A stretch of 52,606 bases of DNA, taken from assembly GCA_045612065.1 (NCBI GenBank), contig JAZKYH010000079.1, positions 1 to 52,606 of the forward strand, read 5' to 3'. The notes below the pieces were generated by a model. That model made no database searches. It was not told the origin of the DNA and saw only the letters and a list, made by a program, of their open reading frames with translations. Below, piece after piece: positions 32,577 through 41,402 of the stretch. Position 1 is the stretch's first letter. Each line of letters begins with the position of its first letter. Origin of the DNA: UBA1189 sp045612065 (GTDB lineage: Bacteria > Bacteroidota > Bacteroidia > Bacteroidales > Bacteroidaceae). The position numbers and the translations under genes were made by a program.

Positions 32577-34580
32577 TTAATCCAACATTGCCAAGAATTC
32601 CTCTTCACTGACAATGGGAACTCCCAACTTTTGTGCCTTCTCCAGTTTGGATGGTCCCATGTCGCGACCGGCGAGAATAAAGTTCGTTTTACTTGATATG
32701 GATGACACGTTGGCACCACCATGCTGCTCAATCATAGCCTTGTACTCGTTGCGTGAATGCTGTGCAAAAACTCCGCTGATAACAATGCTCTTACCGGCCA
32801 ATTTATCAGTGTGCTCTATAGTTTCATCAACTACAATCTCCATCTGTAGACCAGCCTCTTTGAGGCGTGCCACAAGAGTGCGGCACTGCTCGTTGGAGAA
32901 GAAGCGAAGAATGCTCTGCGCTATCTTCTCGCCTATTTCGTCGACAGCGATAAGTTCTTCAAAGGTAGCTGTTTCCAAGCGTTCCATAGAGCCGAAAGCA
33001 CGAGCAAGTTTCTTGGCAACGGTCTCACCTACGAAACGGATTCCAATGGCAAAGAGCACACGCTCGAAAGGCACCTCACGCGAACGTTCAATGCTTCGTA
33101 CGATATTCTCGGCCGACTTGTGGCCCATGCGTTCCAAACGATAGATATGCGGGATACGTAGGTTATAGAGATCGGCAGCATCGTGTATCAACCCTACCGA
33201 ATAGAGCAAATCTACTGTTTCGGCACCGAGACCATCAATATTCATGGCCTTACGTGAGATAAAATGCTCAATGCGACCTTTGATTTGAGGAGGGCAAGAG
33301 ATGTCGTTAGGACAAAAGATGGCTGCCTCGCCCTCGGTACGCATCAACAGAGTTCCACACTCGGGACAACGCGTAATGAATCGTACCTTTTCGCCCATCA
33401 TGAAGGAACGTGCATCAAGGTCTACGGCCGTAATCTTAGGGATAATCTCTCCTCCTTTCTCCACGAACACCATGTCACCAATATGCAGGTCAAGGTTCTC
33501 CATAAAGTCGGCATTATGCAGTGTGGCACGCTTGACCATGGTACCCGAAAGCTGCACGGGTTCGAAATTGGCCACAGGAGTCACCGTACCTGTGCGACCC
33601 ACCTGATAGGTCACCTCGTTGAGACGTGTGAGTGCCTTTTCGGCCTGAAACTTATAGGCAATAGCCCAACGAGGCACCTTGGCTGTATAACCTAAAGAGT
33701 GCTGTTGTGCCAAAGAATTGACCTTGATGACAATACCGTCCGTAGCCACAGGAAGATTCTTACGTTCAGTATCCCAGTAGTTGATGTACTCAAACACTTC
33801 ATCGAGTGTCGTACACTTACGCATCGCTGGCGACACCTTGAAGCCCCAGCGGGCTGCATGTTGCAGACACTCATAGTGTCCCGCATCGGGAAGTTCATCA
33901 CCCAACATATAATATAGGTACGCGTCAAGCTTACGAGAGGCTACGATGGAGGAATTCTGTAGCTTGAGTGTACCCGATGCTGCATTGCGCGGATTGGCAA
34001 AGAGAGTTTCTTCCTGTGCCTCTCGCTCTCGATTTAAGCGGTCAAACTGCTCCCATGGCATCAATATCTCACCACGAATCTCAAAGTCTGCAGGATAATC
34101 GTCACCCTGCAACACGAGCGGTATGCTCTGTATGGTGCGTACGTTGGCAGTCACATCATCACCCTGCACGCCATCGCCACGTGTCACGGCACGCACCAAG
34201 CGCCCCTCCTCGTAGGTGAGCGAGATGGAGAGTCCATCGTACTTAATCTCACAACACAACTCAAACGGTTCGCTACCCAACGCACGCTGCACACGTTCAT
34301 AGAAGTCACGTACCTCATCAAACGAATAGGTATTGCCAAGCGACAGCATAGGATAGCGGTGAGCTACTTGAGCAAACTCATTCGTGATGTCACTACCTAC
34401 ACGCATCGTGGGCGATGTGGGGTCATACAACTCGGGATGCCCGGCCTCGAGGTCCTGCAGCTCACGCATCAGCTGGTCAAACTCATAGTCTGATATCTCC
34501 GGTGCATTGAGCACATAGTAATTATGGTTATGGCGATGCAATTCGCTGCGCAGTTGAGCTATTCGTTCTTGAGGAGTCAT
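32577..34580 (-). CDS. ligA: NAD-dependent DNA ligase
   Basis: Seals nicks in replication and repair using NAD. Layout from N-terminus: NAD-binding Ia domain (HNHNYYVLNAPEISDYEFDQL), adenylation domain with the nucleotidyl Lys113 in CEIKYDGLSI, OB fold, Cys4 zinc finger (CPECGTLLM ... FCPNDISCP), HhH tandem (GLGAETVDLLYSVGLI, FAIGIRFVGETVAKKL) and C-terminal BRCT (LAGKSIVISGVFAQHSRNEY). Length 667, typical. First gene of the ligA-DUF1295-nth run. Its promoter TAATTTTG is at 34604-34611. Confidence 0.98.
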   Translation of the reverse strand: MTPQERIAQLRSELHRHNHNYYVLNAPEISDYEFDQLMRELQDLEAGHPELYDPTSPTMRVGSDITNEFAQVAHRYPMLSLGNTYSFDEVRDFYERVQRALGSEPFELCCEIKYDGLSISLTYEEGRLVRAVTRGDGVQGDDVTANVRTIQSIPLVLQGDDYPADFEIRGEILMPWEQFDRLNREREAQEETLFANPRNAASGTLKLQNSSIVASRKLDAYLYYMLGDELPDAGHYECLQHAARWGFKVSPAMRKCTTLDEVFEYINYWDTERKNLPVATDGIVIKVNSLAQQHSLGYTAKVPRWAIAYKFQAEKALTRLNEVTYQVGRTGTVTPVANFEPVQLSGTMVKRATLHNADFMENLDLHIGDMVFVEKGGEIIPKITAVDLDARSFMMGEKVRFITRCPECGTLLMRTEGEAAIFCPNDISCPPQIKGRIEHFISRKAMNIDGLGAETVDLLYSVGLIHDAADLYNLRIPHIYRLERMGHKSAENIVRSIERSREVPFERVLFAIGIRFVGETVAKKLARAFGSMERLETATFEELIAVDEIGEKIAQSILRFFSNEQCRTLVARLKEAGLQMEIVVDETIEHTDKLAGKSIVISGVFAQHSRNEYKAMIEQHGGANVSSISSKTNFILAGRDMGPSKLEKAQKLGVPIVSEEEFLAMLD

Positions 34581-34603
34581 GATTCACACGTATATATATG
34601 GTA

Positions 34604-34650
34604 CAAAATTAGTGCAAGAGGAGCGAAAAAGCAAAACTTGTTTTGTGTTT
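34604..34650 (-). promoter_or_regulatory. Promoter of ligA
   Basis: Minus-strand TAATTTTG (34604-34611) is preceded by TTTTTCGCTCC and an AACAAGTTTTG box, similar to the ABC-F gene promoter. Confidence 0.5.
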
Positions 34651-34693
34651 TTCCGAGCCAAAATTCGCACAAAGCAAGCGGGACTTCAAAATC

Positions 34694-34759
34694 TATTTGT
34701 AGATTAGAAAAAAACTCCTTGTAGATTAGAAAAAAAGTCTTTGTAGATTAAAAGAATCA
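34694..34759. repeat. Three tandem 22-bp AT-rich repeats
   Basis: Units at 34694-34715, 34716-34737 and 34738-34759 share TTGTAGATTAGAAAAAAA. The last overlaps a terminator stem. Confidence 0.8.
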
Positions 34760-34779
34760 GACAAAGACTTTTTGAGAGC
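34736..34779 (-). terminator. Terminator between mltG and ligA
   Basis: A 10-bp stem (34736-34745 with 34771-34780) carries T runs on both sides. On the minus strand it ends mltG transcription before ligA. A 16-base loop is rather long. Confidence 0.6.
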
Positions 34780-34815
34780 TTACCTAAACGCACTACTCCG
34801 CTCAAACTTATGTTC

Positions 34816-35853
34816 CTATTTCTTTATACCCAATTTATTCAAAGCTTGCTGATAACGCCGTGCATTGGCGTTGTGCTGGGTGAGCGTGGTGGCAAAGTTG
34901 TGATAGCCCGAGAAATCCTCCTTGGCACACATATACAGATAAGTATGCTTAGCGGGGTTGAGCACACTCTCAATAGCCGACATGCTCGGTATGCGTATGG
35001 GACCAGGAGGAAGACCGGCATACTTGTAGGTGTTGTAGGGCGAGTCGGTTTGCAGGTGCACATAGAGGATGCGGCGCAATTCAAATTCTCCAAGGGCAAA
35101 CTTCACCGTGGGATCGGCCTGCAAGAGCATGCCACGCTTCAAGCGATTGAGGTAGAGCCCTGCCACCATAGGTTTCTCATCGTCCTTGGCGGTTTCCTCA
35201 TCGACGATAGAGGCCAACGTCATCACCTCATTGGGAGTCAGTCCCTGCGCTTTGGCTTTGGCCAGGCGAGAGTCGTTCCAGAAGCGCTTATTCTCCTTGA
35301 GCATGCGTGCCACGAACTGCTCGGGAGTCATGGTCCAATACACCTCATAGGTGTTGGGCACAAACATACAGGGAGCAGTTGCCGAAGTGTAACCTAAACT
35401 ATCGAGGAAGTGTTTGTCGGTGAGCAATGCCATCACCGCAACCGAGTCGGTCATGAGTTGCTTGCCCACGGCACCAGCCAAACGGTCGAGCGTGCGCACC
35501 GAAGGGACGACGAGTTTAACGGGTGTTTGGTTGCCCGAAAGCAGTCGCAGACAGATGTCGCGCATCGAGTCGCCGGGACGAATGGCATAGTTGCCGGGCT
35601 TGACGCGGGTATCGTAGTCATAGTGCTTCATCAAGGGAGCAAAGCCCGCCATGGTCTTGAATTCGACGGCTGAGGAGAGCATATCCCCCACCCTTTGCGC
35701 ACCATCATCGGGAGATATCTGCACGTATACGACCTGCTCACCCTCGACTACGGGTGCCATCACGGCATTGTAGGCCACATAGGCCACGGCGGCTACTGCC
35801 ACAAGGAGTGTCAGCACGACTCCGCTAAGGATATAAATGGTTTTCTTTTTCAT
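34816..35853 (-). CDS. mltG: Endolytic murein transglycosylase MltG
   Basis: Cuts nascent peptidoglycan glycan strands at the outer face of the inner membrane. An N-terminal membrane helix (about 7-29) is followed by a LysM-like region (about 38-110, with RVKPGNYAIRPGDSMRD). The YceG/MltG catalytic domain contains FVPNTYEVYW (164-173), ASIVDEETAKDDEKP (214-228) with the conserved catalytic Glu of the xEET motif, NRLKRGMLLQADPTVKFAL and YAGLPPGPIRIPS. Length 345. A terminator separates it from ligA. It is probably monocistronic, since the glycosyltransferase gene upstream ends 53 bases before in simple-repeat sequence. Confidence 0.95.
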   Translation of the reverse strand: MKKKTIYILSGVVLTLLVAVAAVAYVAYNAVMAPVVEGEQVVYVQISPDDGAQRVGDMLSSAVEFKTMAGFAPLMKHYDYDTRVKPGNYAIRPGDSMRDICLRLLSGNQTPVKLVVPSVRTLDRLAGAVGKQLMTDSVAVMALLTDKHFLDSLGYTSATAPCMFVPNTYEVYWTMTPEQFVARMLKENKRFWNDSRLAKAKAQGLTPNEVMTLASIVDEETAKDDEKPMVAGLYLNRLKRGMLLQADPTVKFALGEFELRRILYVHLQTDSPYNTYKYAGLPPGPIRIPSMSAIESVLNPAKHTYLYMCAKEDFSGYHNFATTLTQHNANARRYQQALNKLGIKK

Positions 35854-35906
35854 GTTGCTTGTTTATATGTAGAGTGTTGAGTGTTGAGAGTTGAGGAAGC
35901 CAATGG

Positions 35907-37073
35907 CTAATGGCTAACAGTTCCCTTCCATGCCTCCAAATACCGCTCGGCGACCTTGAGGCTGTCGTGATGACGACGTACATACTCTATGCTATCGCGC
36001 TTGAGCTGGGCGATGCGCTCGGGGTGAAGCACCAGCTGCTCGAGTTGACGATAGATACCCTCCTCATCGGGCTGCACGTTGATGATGGGGCGCAACTCCT
36101 CCTCACCCAATATCTCGTAACTCTCCTCCTCGCCTCCACTGACCACAATGAGTCCTTGGCTCATCGCCAGCAGGGCATTCATCGCAGGGGTGTAGGAATA
36201 GATTTGGTCGAGCAGCACATCGCAACTCCTCATCATCTTCTTGTATTCGTCAAAAGGCACCGACTCGGCCTTGACCATCTCGGCACGGTCGGGGTAATCG
36301 GCAACAAGCCTCTCGAGGGCACACAACATGATATCGGTACCCTTGAGCATCGTACGGCTACGATTGATGCCGATGAAGAAACGAAGTTTGGCATCTTGTG
36401 CTGTGTCAACAGACAACGGACAATGGACATCAGATAGCCTTCCGGATGATTGGCTTTCGTTAATCGGTAATCGTTCAACGTTAATAGTTTCAATAGGCAA
36501 AGGGATAAAGGTGGTCTTGTCGGAGAATTCAAAACGATAGGCCACATCATATTCGTAGAGGCCGCTGATGATGCCATCACAGGTCTTGGCCACGTGGATG
36601 CTGACGTCCTTTTTGAATGTATGCAACCAATCGTATTCGTTGGCCTTGTTCCAATCGTGCTCGACCTCTCGCGTAGGGGTATAGAAATCGCAATAGCGCA
36701 GGGTGCGGCGCACCACACTATCGTAGATGTAGTAGTAGTCGTAACCGAAGGCACCGAGGAAGACGCGCTTGTTGTGACGGCGCAGGTAGTCGTAGATGCG
36801 CACACCACGCTCGGCCTTGAGCTCGATGAAGTGCACGGGATTGATGAGTTGCACCACGTCGTAGCCACGCCACTTGGGTAGCAACCGTAACACCTTGAGT
36901 AGGTAGGCAATGCTGCCAAGGCGACCCGGATGGCGAACGAGCGAGATACCCGTGGAGTAGCCCTTCCACTCATCACCATTGGACACCACCGTGACCTCGT
37001 GCCTCAACTTGCGCAGGGCCTGGGCCAGTGTCCAATGCACGTTGCTAAATTCTCCTAAAAGCAGTATTTTCAT
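35907..37073 (-). CDS. Glycosyltransferase family 1/4-like protein
   Basis: Predicted GT-B glycosyltransferase of 388 residues, starting MKILLLGEFSNVHWTLAQAL, the usual N-terminal strand and loop. The C-terminal half has the donor-binding features RFFIGINRSRTMLKGTDIML, KMMRSCDVLLDQIYSYTPAM and AMSQGLIVVSGGEEE, where a Glu-rich nucleotide-sugar loop is expected. The start at 37073 is used; the longer frame upstream is promoter DNA. A segment at about residues 208-236 (NESQSSGRLSDVHCPLSVDT) is encoded by repeat-like DNA that resembles the intergenic simple repeats. It is part of a small polysaccharide cluster with two GT2 genes and a flippase-like gene. Confidence 0.83.
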   Translation of the reverse strand: MKILLLGEFSNVHWTLAQALRKLRHEVTVVSNGDEWKGYSTGISLVRHPGRLGSIAYLLKVLRLLPKWRGYDVVQLINPVHFIELKAERGVRIYDYLRRHNKRVFLGAFGYDYYYIYDSVVRRTLRYCDFYTPTREVEHDWNKANEYDWLHTFKKDVSIHVAKTCDGIISGLYEYDVAYRFEFSDKTTFIPLPIETINVERLPINESQSSGRLSDVHCPLSVDTAQDAKLRFFIGINRSRTMLKGTDIMLCALERLVADYPDRAEMVKAESVPFDEYKKMMRSCDVLLDQIYSYTPAMNALLAMSQGLIVVSGGEEESYEILGEEELRPIINVQPDEEGIYRQLEQLVLHPERIAQLKRDSIEYVRRHHDSLKVAERYLEAWKGTVSH

Positions 37074-37094
37074 TGCCACACGTTGTATGTAGGG

Positions 37095-37150
37095 CAAAGG
37101 TACTAATAAGCGAGCAAGAAATATAAAGTTTACTCCAATATTTTTTTCAG
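37095..37150 (-). promoter_or_regulatory. Promoter of the GT1-like gene (CTCGCTCG type)
   Basis: Minus-strand TACCTTTG (37095-37102) is preceded by ATTTCTTGCTCGCTTATTAG and a TTTATA box. It is closely related to the promoter of RhuM-Fic over more than 50 bases. Confidence 0.65.
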
Positions 37151-37250
37151 TGAGTGAAAGTATCTTGGAGATTTTCCTCAAAGAGAGATAAAAAAACGGC
37201 TCCAACACATAATATTTACCGATAAATGCCCATTCAACAAAATAAATACG

Positions 37251-37258
37251 TACATTTG
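37251..37258 (+). promoter_or_regulatory. -7 element of the first GT2 gene
   Basis: TACATTTG ends 5 bases before the ATG at 37264 and 20 before the ATG at 37279. If used, the transcript would have almost no leader or would start from the second ATG. Confidence 0.4.
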
Positions 37259-37263
37259 TGCTT

Positions 37264-38232
37264 ATGAATACCTGCGACATGCACCCTACGGTATCAATCA
37301 TCGTTCCCGTGTACAAGGTGGAGCCCTACCTGCGCCGATGCGTCGAAAGCATATTGGCACAGGGCTATCGCCATTGGGAACTCATCCTGGTGGACGACGG
37401 CTCGCCCGACCGTTGCCCCGCGATGTGCGATGCGTATGCCGCCAAGGACGAACGCATCAGGGTGGTGCACAAGGCCAACGGAGGACTTTCGGATGCCCGA
37501 AACCATGGGCTCGACGTGGGCACCGGCGACTATGTGCTCTTCGTGGATAGCGACGACTACATACACCCCGCGATGTTACAGGTGATGACCCAACTGGGCA
37601 CGGAGGAGGATGCCGACATCGTGCAATGTGGCTACATACGCGGCACAAGCGAGTGCTTCCCCACCATCGAGGAGAAGACAAGGCACGAGGCCTTCGACAA
37701 CCGCACGATTTTTGCAAGCACGAAGCAACAGACCATCCTGTGCGCCAAGCTCTATCGGCGCACGCTATGGGAGGGACTGCGCATGCCCGTCGGCAAGATA
37801 CATGAGGATGATTTCACGACATGGAAGCTCTATTACCGTAGCCGCAAGATTGTAGTCACCGGCACGCCCTACTACTACTATTACAAGAACCCGCAGGGCA
37901 TCATGGCCAGCGAGGGACGGAGGCTCAGCCCCGTGCTCGTGGAGGCCTACGAGGAGCGCATAGCCTACTTCGAAGAGGTGCACGAGGAGACCCTGGCACT
38001 GCTCTCCCGATGGCGTTTCAGTATGCCGTTGGCGTACACCTACCTCAGGGGGAACATCACGAAGGAGGAGAGCCGATATCTCCTTGAACTGTTGCACGAA
38101 AACATCAAGCGTTTTGTACATTGCCGCCAGGTGCCCTGGAGGCATCGCATAGCTTTTACACTCTTAGGTTTATCGCCCCGAGCATACCGCGCACTATCGC
38201 AACTGGCGGGAATGGCCAGGACAATCGAATAA
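37264..38232 (+). CDS. Glycosyltransferase family 2 protein
   Basis: GT-A glycosyltransferase adding sugars to a surface polysaccharide. N-terminal VSIIVPVYKVEPYLRRCVES, then ILVDDGSPDRCPAMCDAYAA, NGGLSDARNHGLD and the metal-binding FVDSDDYIHP (DxD-like). HEDDFTTWKLYY (about 178-189) probably holds the catalytic base (ED motif). No membrane segment is obvious. Start uncertain: ATG at 37264, or 37279, which begins MHPTVSIIVPVYKVE and leaves a short leader behind the promoter. It is convergent with the second GT2 gene, whose stop is 2 bases away. Confidence 0.88.
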   Translation: MNTCDMHPTVSIIVPVYKVEPYLRRCVESILAQGYRHWELILVDDGSPDRCPAMCDAYAAKDERIRVVHKANGGLSDARNHGLDVGTGDYVLFVDSDDYIHPAMLQVMTQLGTEEDADIVQCGYIRGTSECFPTIEEKTRHEAFDNRTIFASTKQQTILCAKLYRRTLWEGLRMPVGKIHEDDFTTWKLYYRSRKIVVTGTPYYYYYKNPQGIMASEGRRLSPVLVEAYEERIAYFEEVHEETLALLSRWRFSMPLAYTYLRGNITKEESRYLLELLHENIKRFVHCRQVPWRHRIAFTLLGLSPRAYRALSQLAGMARTIE

Positions 38233-38234
38233 GG

Positions 38235-39215
38235 CTACTGGTGCTTAGCAGACAGTGCTACATATAACTGCAGATAGGTAGCGAGCCCCACGAGAGGGAG
38301 CGGAAGGAGCTTGAGGCTCTTGACATTCTTCGTCCTCTGCAACATCACATCGAGCAAAGCCCTGTAAGAAGGGTGTTCCGCCTCGGCTTCTTCTATTACC
38401 TTTTTGTAATCGGCCTTATCCACATCAGCACAACGCCCCATATCGACAAGTTGATTCAAGCAATATGTCCATAGCAACATGGCCTCGGAGCGCAAAGCCA
38501 GGTCGTCCTTGACCGTCAGATAGAGGCGATGATTATTGGCAAACAACTGGCGAAACTTCACATACCGGTAGCTCGTGGTGATGGTGCCCGCATGGGCTAT
38601 GTAACGATAACACCCCTTGTTGGAATAGTGTATGCTACGGCAACGACGGACAACATCGGGCATGATGGCGCCATCCTCGAAGTATACCCCCACGGGGAAG
38701 CGCAACTCATGCCACAAGCGGGATGCATATATCTTGTTGCAGGCATAACTATGCGTGTATCCCTCGCGGCGTATCCAGTCGGCAAAGAGGTCGCCGCACA
38801 AGGTCTCGTCGGAGAAGGTGAGCGTGTGAGCCTCGGCACTGCCGGCATACACCTCGATGGGATATTCCAGCATATCCACCTCGGGGTGGGCAACGAGAAA
38901 ATCCACGTTGTGTGCCAAGGTCTGCGGGTCGATGCAATCGTCCGAATCAATGAAGGTGACATAGCTACCCCTTGCCACCTCAAGTCCCCGGTTGCGTGCC
39001 GCACTGAGCCCGCCATTGGGCTGGTGCACCACCACAACATTCAGCTCGGGATGAGCCTGGGCAAAGTCATCGCACATCGCCCCACCCCTGTCGGTGGAGC
39101 CGTCGTCGACGAGTATCAGCTCATAGTCGCCACACATCTGCACGGCAATGCTCTCGAGGCAACGATGCAGATGCCTTTCAACATTATACACGGGAACGAT
39201 GATGCTCAGTCTCAT
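38235..39215 (-). CDS. Glycosyltransferase family 2 protein
   Basis: Second GT-A enzyme of the cluster, 326 residues. Motifs: LSIIVPVYNVERHLHRCLES, ILVDDGSTDRGGAMCDDFAQ, NGGLSAARNRGLEVARGSYV and FIDSDDCIDP. The acceptor-side motif is YFEDGAIMPDVVRR, with the ED catalytic base. It is paralogous to the convergent gene at 37264. It lies on the opposite strand to the flippase gene, from which it is separated by a 90-base divergent promoter region. The sugars used cannot be predicted. Confidence 0.9.
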   Translation of the reverse strand: MRLSIIVPVYNVERHLHRCLESIAVQMCGDYELILVDDGSTDRGGAMCDDFAQAHPELNVVVVHQPNGGLSAARNRGLEVARGSYVTFIDSDDCIDPQTLAHNVDFLVAHPEVDMLEYPIEVYAGSAEAHTLTFSDETLCGDLFADWIRREGYTHSYACNKIYASRLWHELRFPVGVYFEDGAIMPDVVRRCRSIHYSNKGCYRYIAHAGTITTSYRYVKFRQLFANNHRLYLTVKDDLALRSEAMLLWTYCLNQLVDMGRCADVDKADYKKVIEEAEAEHPSYRALLDVMLQRTKNVKSLKLLPLPLVGLATYLQLYVALSAKHQ

Positions 39216-39273
39216 TATTAGGGATGTTTACTGCAAAGGTAACGCAAAATTTCGCCAAATCGAAATTTTACAC

Positions 39274-39281
39274 TATTTTTG
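39274..39281 (+). promoter_or_regulatory. -7 element of the flippase-like gene
   Basis: TATTTTTG, 24 bases before the GTG start. Confidence 0.45.
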
Positions 39282-39305
39282 TAGATTGTATAGATTCATC
39301 ATCCC

Positions 39306-40844
39306 GTGAAGCAAGAGCAAGACAACCACACAACCAAGGACTCCGGATATAACGGTATACTGAAGTATATCGGTATCTTCGGTGGCGTGCAGGGTTTTGT
39401 GAGTGTGATAACCCTGCTCAAAGTTGCTATCGTCTCGCGCTTGCTCGGCCCTATAGGTGTGGGCATCACAGAGGTGTACAATCGTTCCATCGATTTGGGT
39501 AAGAAAGTTGCCGACATAGGTATCTCATACAGTGCCGTACAAGCCATCTCTGAACAACGAAGTGAGAGCGAAGGCAACAAGGCTATGGGATATGCCATCA
39601 AAGTGGTGCGTTCATGGTCGCTATGGTTAGCCCTATTCGGGACACTACTATTCTTCCTTTTAGCCCCAGTACTGAGTCGTTGGAGTTTTGACGGCGACTC
39701 CACCTACACTTCCGTATTCCGCCTGCTATCGCTCATCGTAGGCTGTTCGGTACTGATGGGAGGTGAGCTGGCCGTGCTGAAGGGAGCACGCATCTTAGGA
39801 CGTGTGGCGTGGTACCAACTGCTCAGCGCAGTGGTGATGCTCGCCGTATCTGTGCCGTGCTACTATGTCTTGGGATTCAAAGGTATCGTCCCCAGCCTTC
39901 TACTCACCGCAATAGGTTTGCTGGCAGTAGCCTGTTGGCACTCATTCAAGGAATTCCCTTACCGGGTGTCACTTTTCTCACGCAAAGTGATTGTCGACGG
40001 CCTCTACATCATCCGCCAAGGCATCAACTACACGGTGGCTGGATTCCTCAATTCAGGTGCATTCTACCTCGTCTCAGTATACATCTTCAATCAAGGCAAC
40101 GAGGGTGAAGCTGGATGCTACTCCTACGGTAGCTTGCTGATATCCTACCTGAGCATGCTGGCATTTGCGGCACTCGACAATGAGTTCTTCCCGCGACTCT
40201 CTGCGGCCAACAAGCATCGCCAACGCACCAACCACATCGTGAACAGTCAAGTGGAGATACTCATGGTGCTCATCACTCCACTCATCGTAGGCTTTGCCGT
40301 ATGCCTGCCCATGATTGTAAGCCTATTGCTCGATGCCAAGTTCATGCCTCTCGTCACGATGACCCAACTGGGCGTAGTAGGACTATTCTTCAAGACGATG
40401 ATGCACCCAGCGGCCTGTCTATCACTTTCGAAAGGCGAGTCACGCATCTTCCTCCTACAGGAGGCATTGTCCTACACCTTTATGGTCGCAGTGATGATAG
40501 GAGGGTTCAAATATTATGGCCTCAAAGGATTGGGAGTGGGCATGTTGCTCTCAAACCTATTTGACTGGCTTTCGGTATGGCTTATCGCCAAGTTACGCTA
40601 CGACTTTGCCTATAGCCGCCGTGTTTGGCAACTATTGATGGCGCAGTGCCCCATTCTAATAGTCATGTTGGCAGTGTGCTTATGCGCCCATAGTTGGATT
40701 TATGTGTGTGGGGGCCTTGTAGTAACAGTGTGGTCTGCAATGTACTCTATCCGCTTCCTCCATCGCAACACCACTTTCACTCATCTCTTGATGGAAAAGA
40801 TACGTTCAAAAGTACCAACCAGAGACAAAACAATTAGAGATTAA
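39306..40844 (+). CDS. Polysaccharide flippase-like membrane protein (Wzx/MVF family)
   Basis: 512-residue membrane protein with about 12-14 hydrophobic segments, consistent with a lipid-linked oligosaccharide flippase of the MOP/MVF superfamily. N-terminal region: YIGIFGGVQGFVSVITLLKV, AIVSRLLGPIGVGITEVYNR and ISYSAVQAISEQRSES. It starts at GTG (39306), 25 bases after a promoter element. The neighbouring glycosyltransferases suggest one small surface-polysaccharide locus, but no polymerase or initiating phosphotransferase is in the window. Confidence 0.83.
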   Translation: MKQEQDNHTTKDSGYNGILKYIGIFGGVQGFVSVITLLKVAIVSRLLGPIGVGITEVYNRSIDLGKKVADIGISYSAVQAISEQRSESEGNKAMGYAIKVVRSWSLWLALFGTLLFFLLAPVLSRWSFDGDSTYTSVFRLLSLIVGCSVLMGGELAVLKGARILGRVAWYQLLSAVVMLAVSVPCYYVLGFKGIVPSLLLTAIGLLAVACWHSFKEFPYRVSLFSRKVIVDGLYIIRQGINYTVAGFLNSGAFYLVSVYIFNQGNEGEAGCYSYGSLLISYLSMLAFAALDNEFFPRLSAANKHRQRTNHIVNSQVEILMVLITPLIVGFAVCLPMIVSLLLDAKFMPLVTMTQLGVVGLFFKTMMHPAACLSLSKGESRIFLLQEALSYTFMVAVMIGGFKYYGLKGLGVGMLLSNLFDWLSVWLIAKLRYDFAYSRRVWQLLMAQCPILIVMLAVCLCAHSWIYVCGGLVVTVWSAMYSIRFLHRNTTFTHLLMEKIRSKVPTRDKTIRD

Positions 40845-40869
40845 GTCTGAATCAATTCAAAAAAAATTG

Positions 40870-40877
40870 TATCTTTG
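40870..40877 (+). promoter_or_regulatory. -7 element of the DUF1573 gene
   Basis: TATCTTTG, 33 bases before the start codon, after an A-rich spacer. Confidence 0.55.
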
Positions 40878-40909
40878 CACGATAATAGATATCTCAGTAC
40901 TCCATGCAT

Positions 40910-41359
40910 ATGAAAAGAAATGTATTATTCATCCTCGTGCTACTGACCGCAAGCATCTGTTTCGCACAACAAGAGACGAAGCCCAAGGGAAAAGGCGAGA
41001 TGAAATTTGAGAAGACCCGACACGACTTCGGTGTTTTTGCTCCCGACACAGCCATCCTAACCTACGACTTCGTATTCACCAACGTGGGAAAGGAACCTAT
41101 CATCATACATCAAGCATCGGCATCGTGTGGTTGCACCGTACCTGAATATACCCTCGAGCCTATCATGCCTGGAAAAACAGGTAAAATCAGTGTCACCTAC
41201 AACGGCAAGGGGCGCAAACCGGGCGTATTCCGCAAGAGCATCACTGTTCATAACAACGGCAAGCAAACCCCAGTGCGCCTTTATATCGAAGGAGAAATGA
41301 TTGACACCACCCCGCCCGAACTGATCAAGGAGAGCGAGTTATACCAAGGCATATACTAA
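40910..41359 (+). CDS. DUF1573 exported protein
   Basis: 149-residue exported protein: signal peptide (MKRNVLFILVLLTASICFAQ, cleavage near residue 20) then one DUF1573 immunoglobulin-like domain. Motifs are FEKTRHDFGVF, FTNVGKEPIIIHQASASCGC (the SCGCT motif) and IMPGKTGKISVTYN. This small family is abundant in Bacteroidetes, and its function is not known. The ATG at 40910 is preferred over the one at 40904 because it places the basic residues at the start of the signal. The GH20 gene follows 43 bases downstream in the same direction. Confidence 0.88.
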   Translation: MKRNVLFILVLLTASICFAQQETKPKGKGEMKFEKTRHDFGVFAPDTAILTYDFVFTNVGKEPIIIHQASASCGCTVPEYTLEPIMPGKTGKISVTYNGKGRKPGVFRKSITVHNNGKQTPVRLYIEGEMIDTTPPELIKESELYQGIY

Positions 41360-41402
41360 TCGACAACAACTATTATATCATTCATTTATAAAACCAAAAT
41401 CT

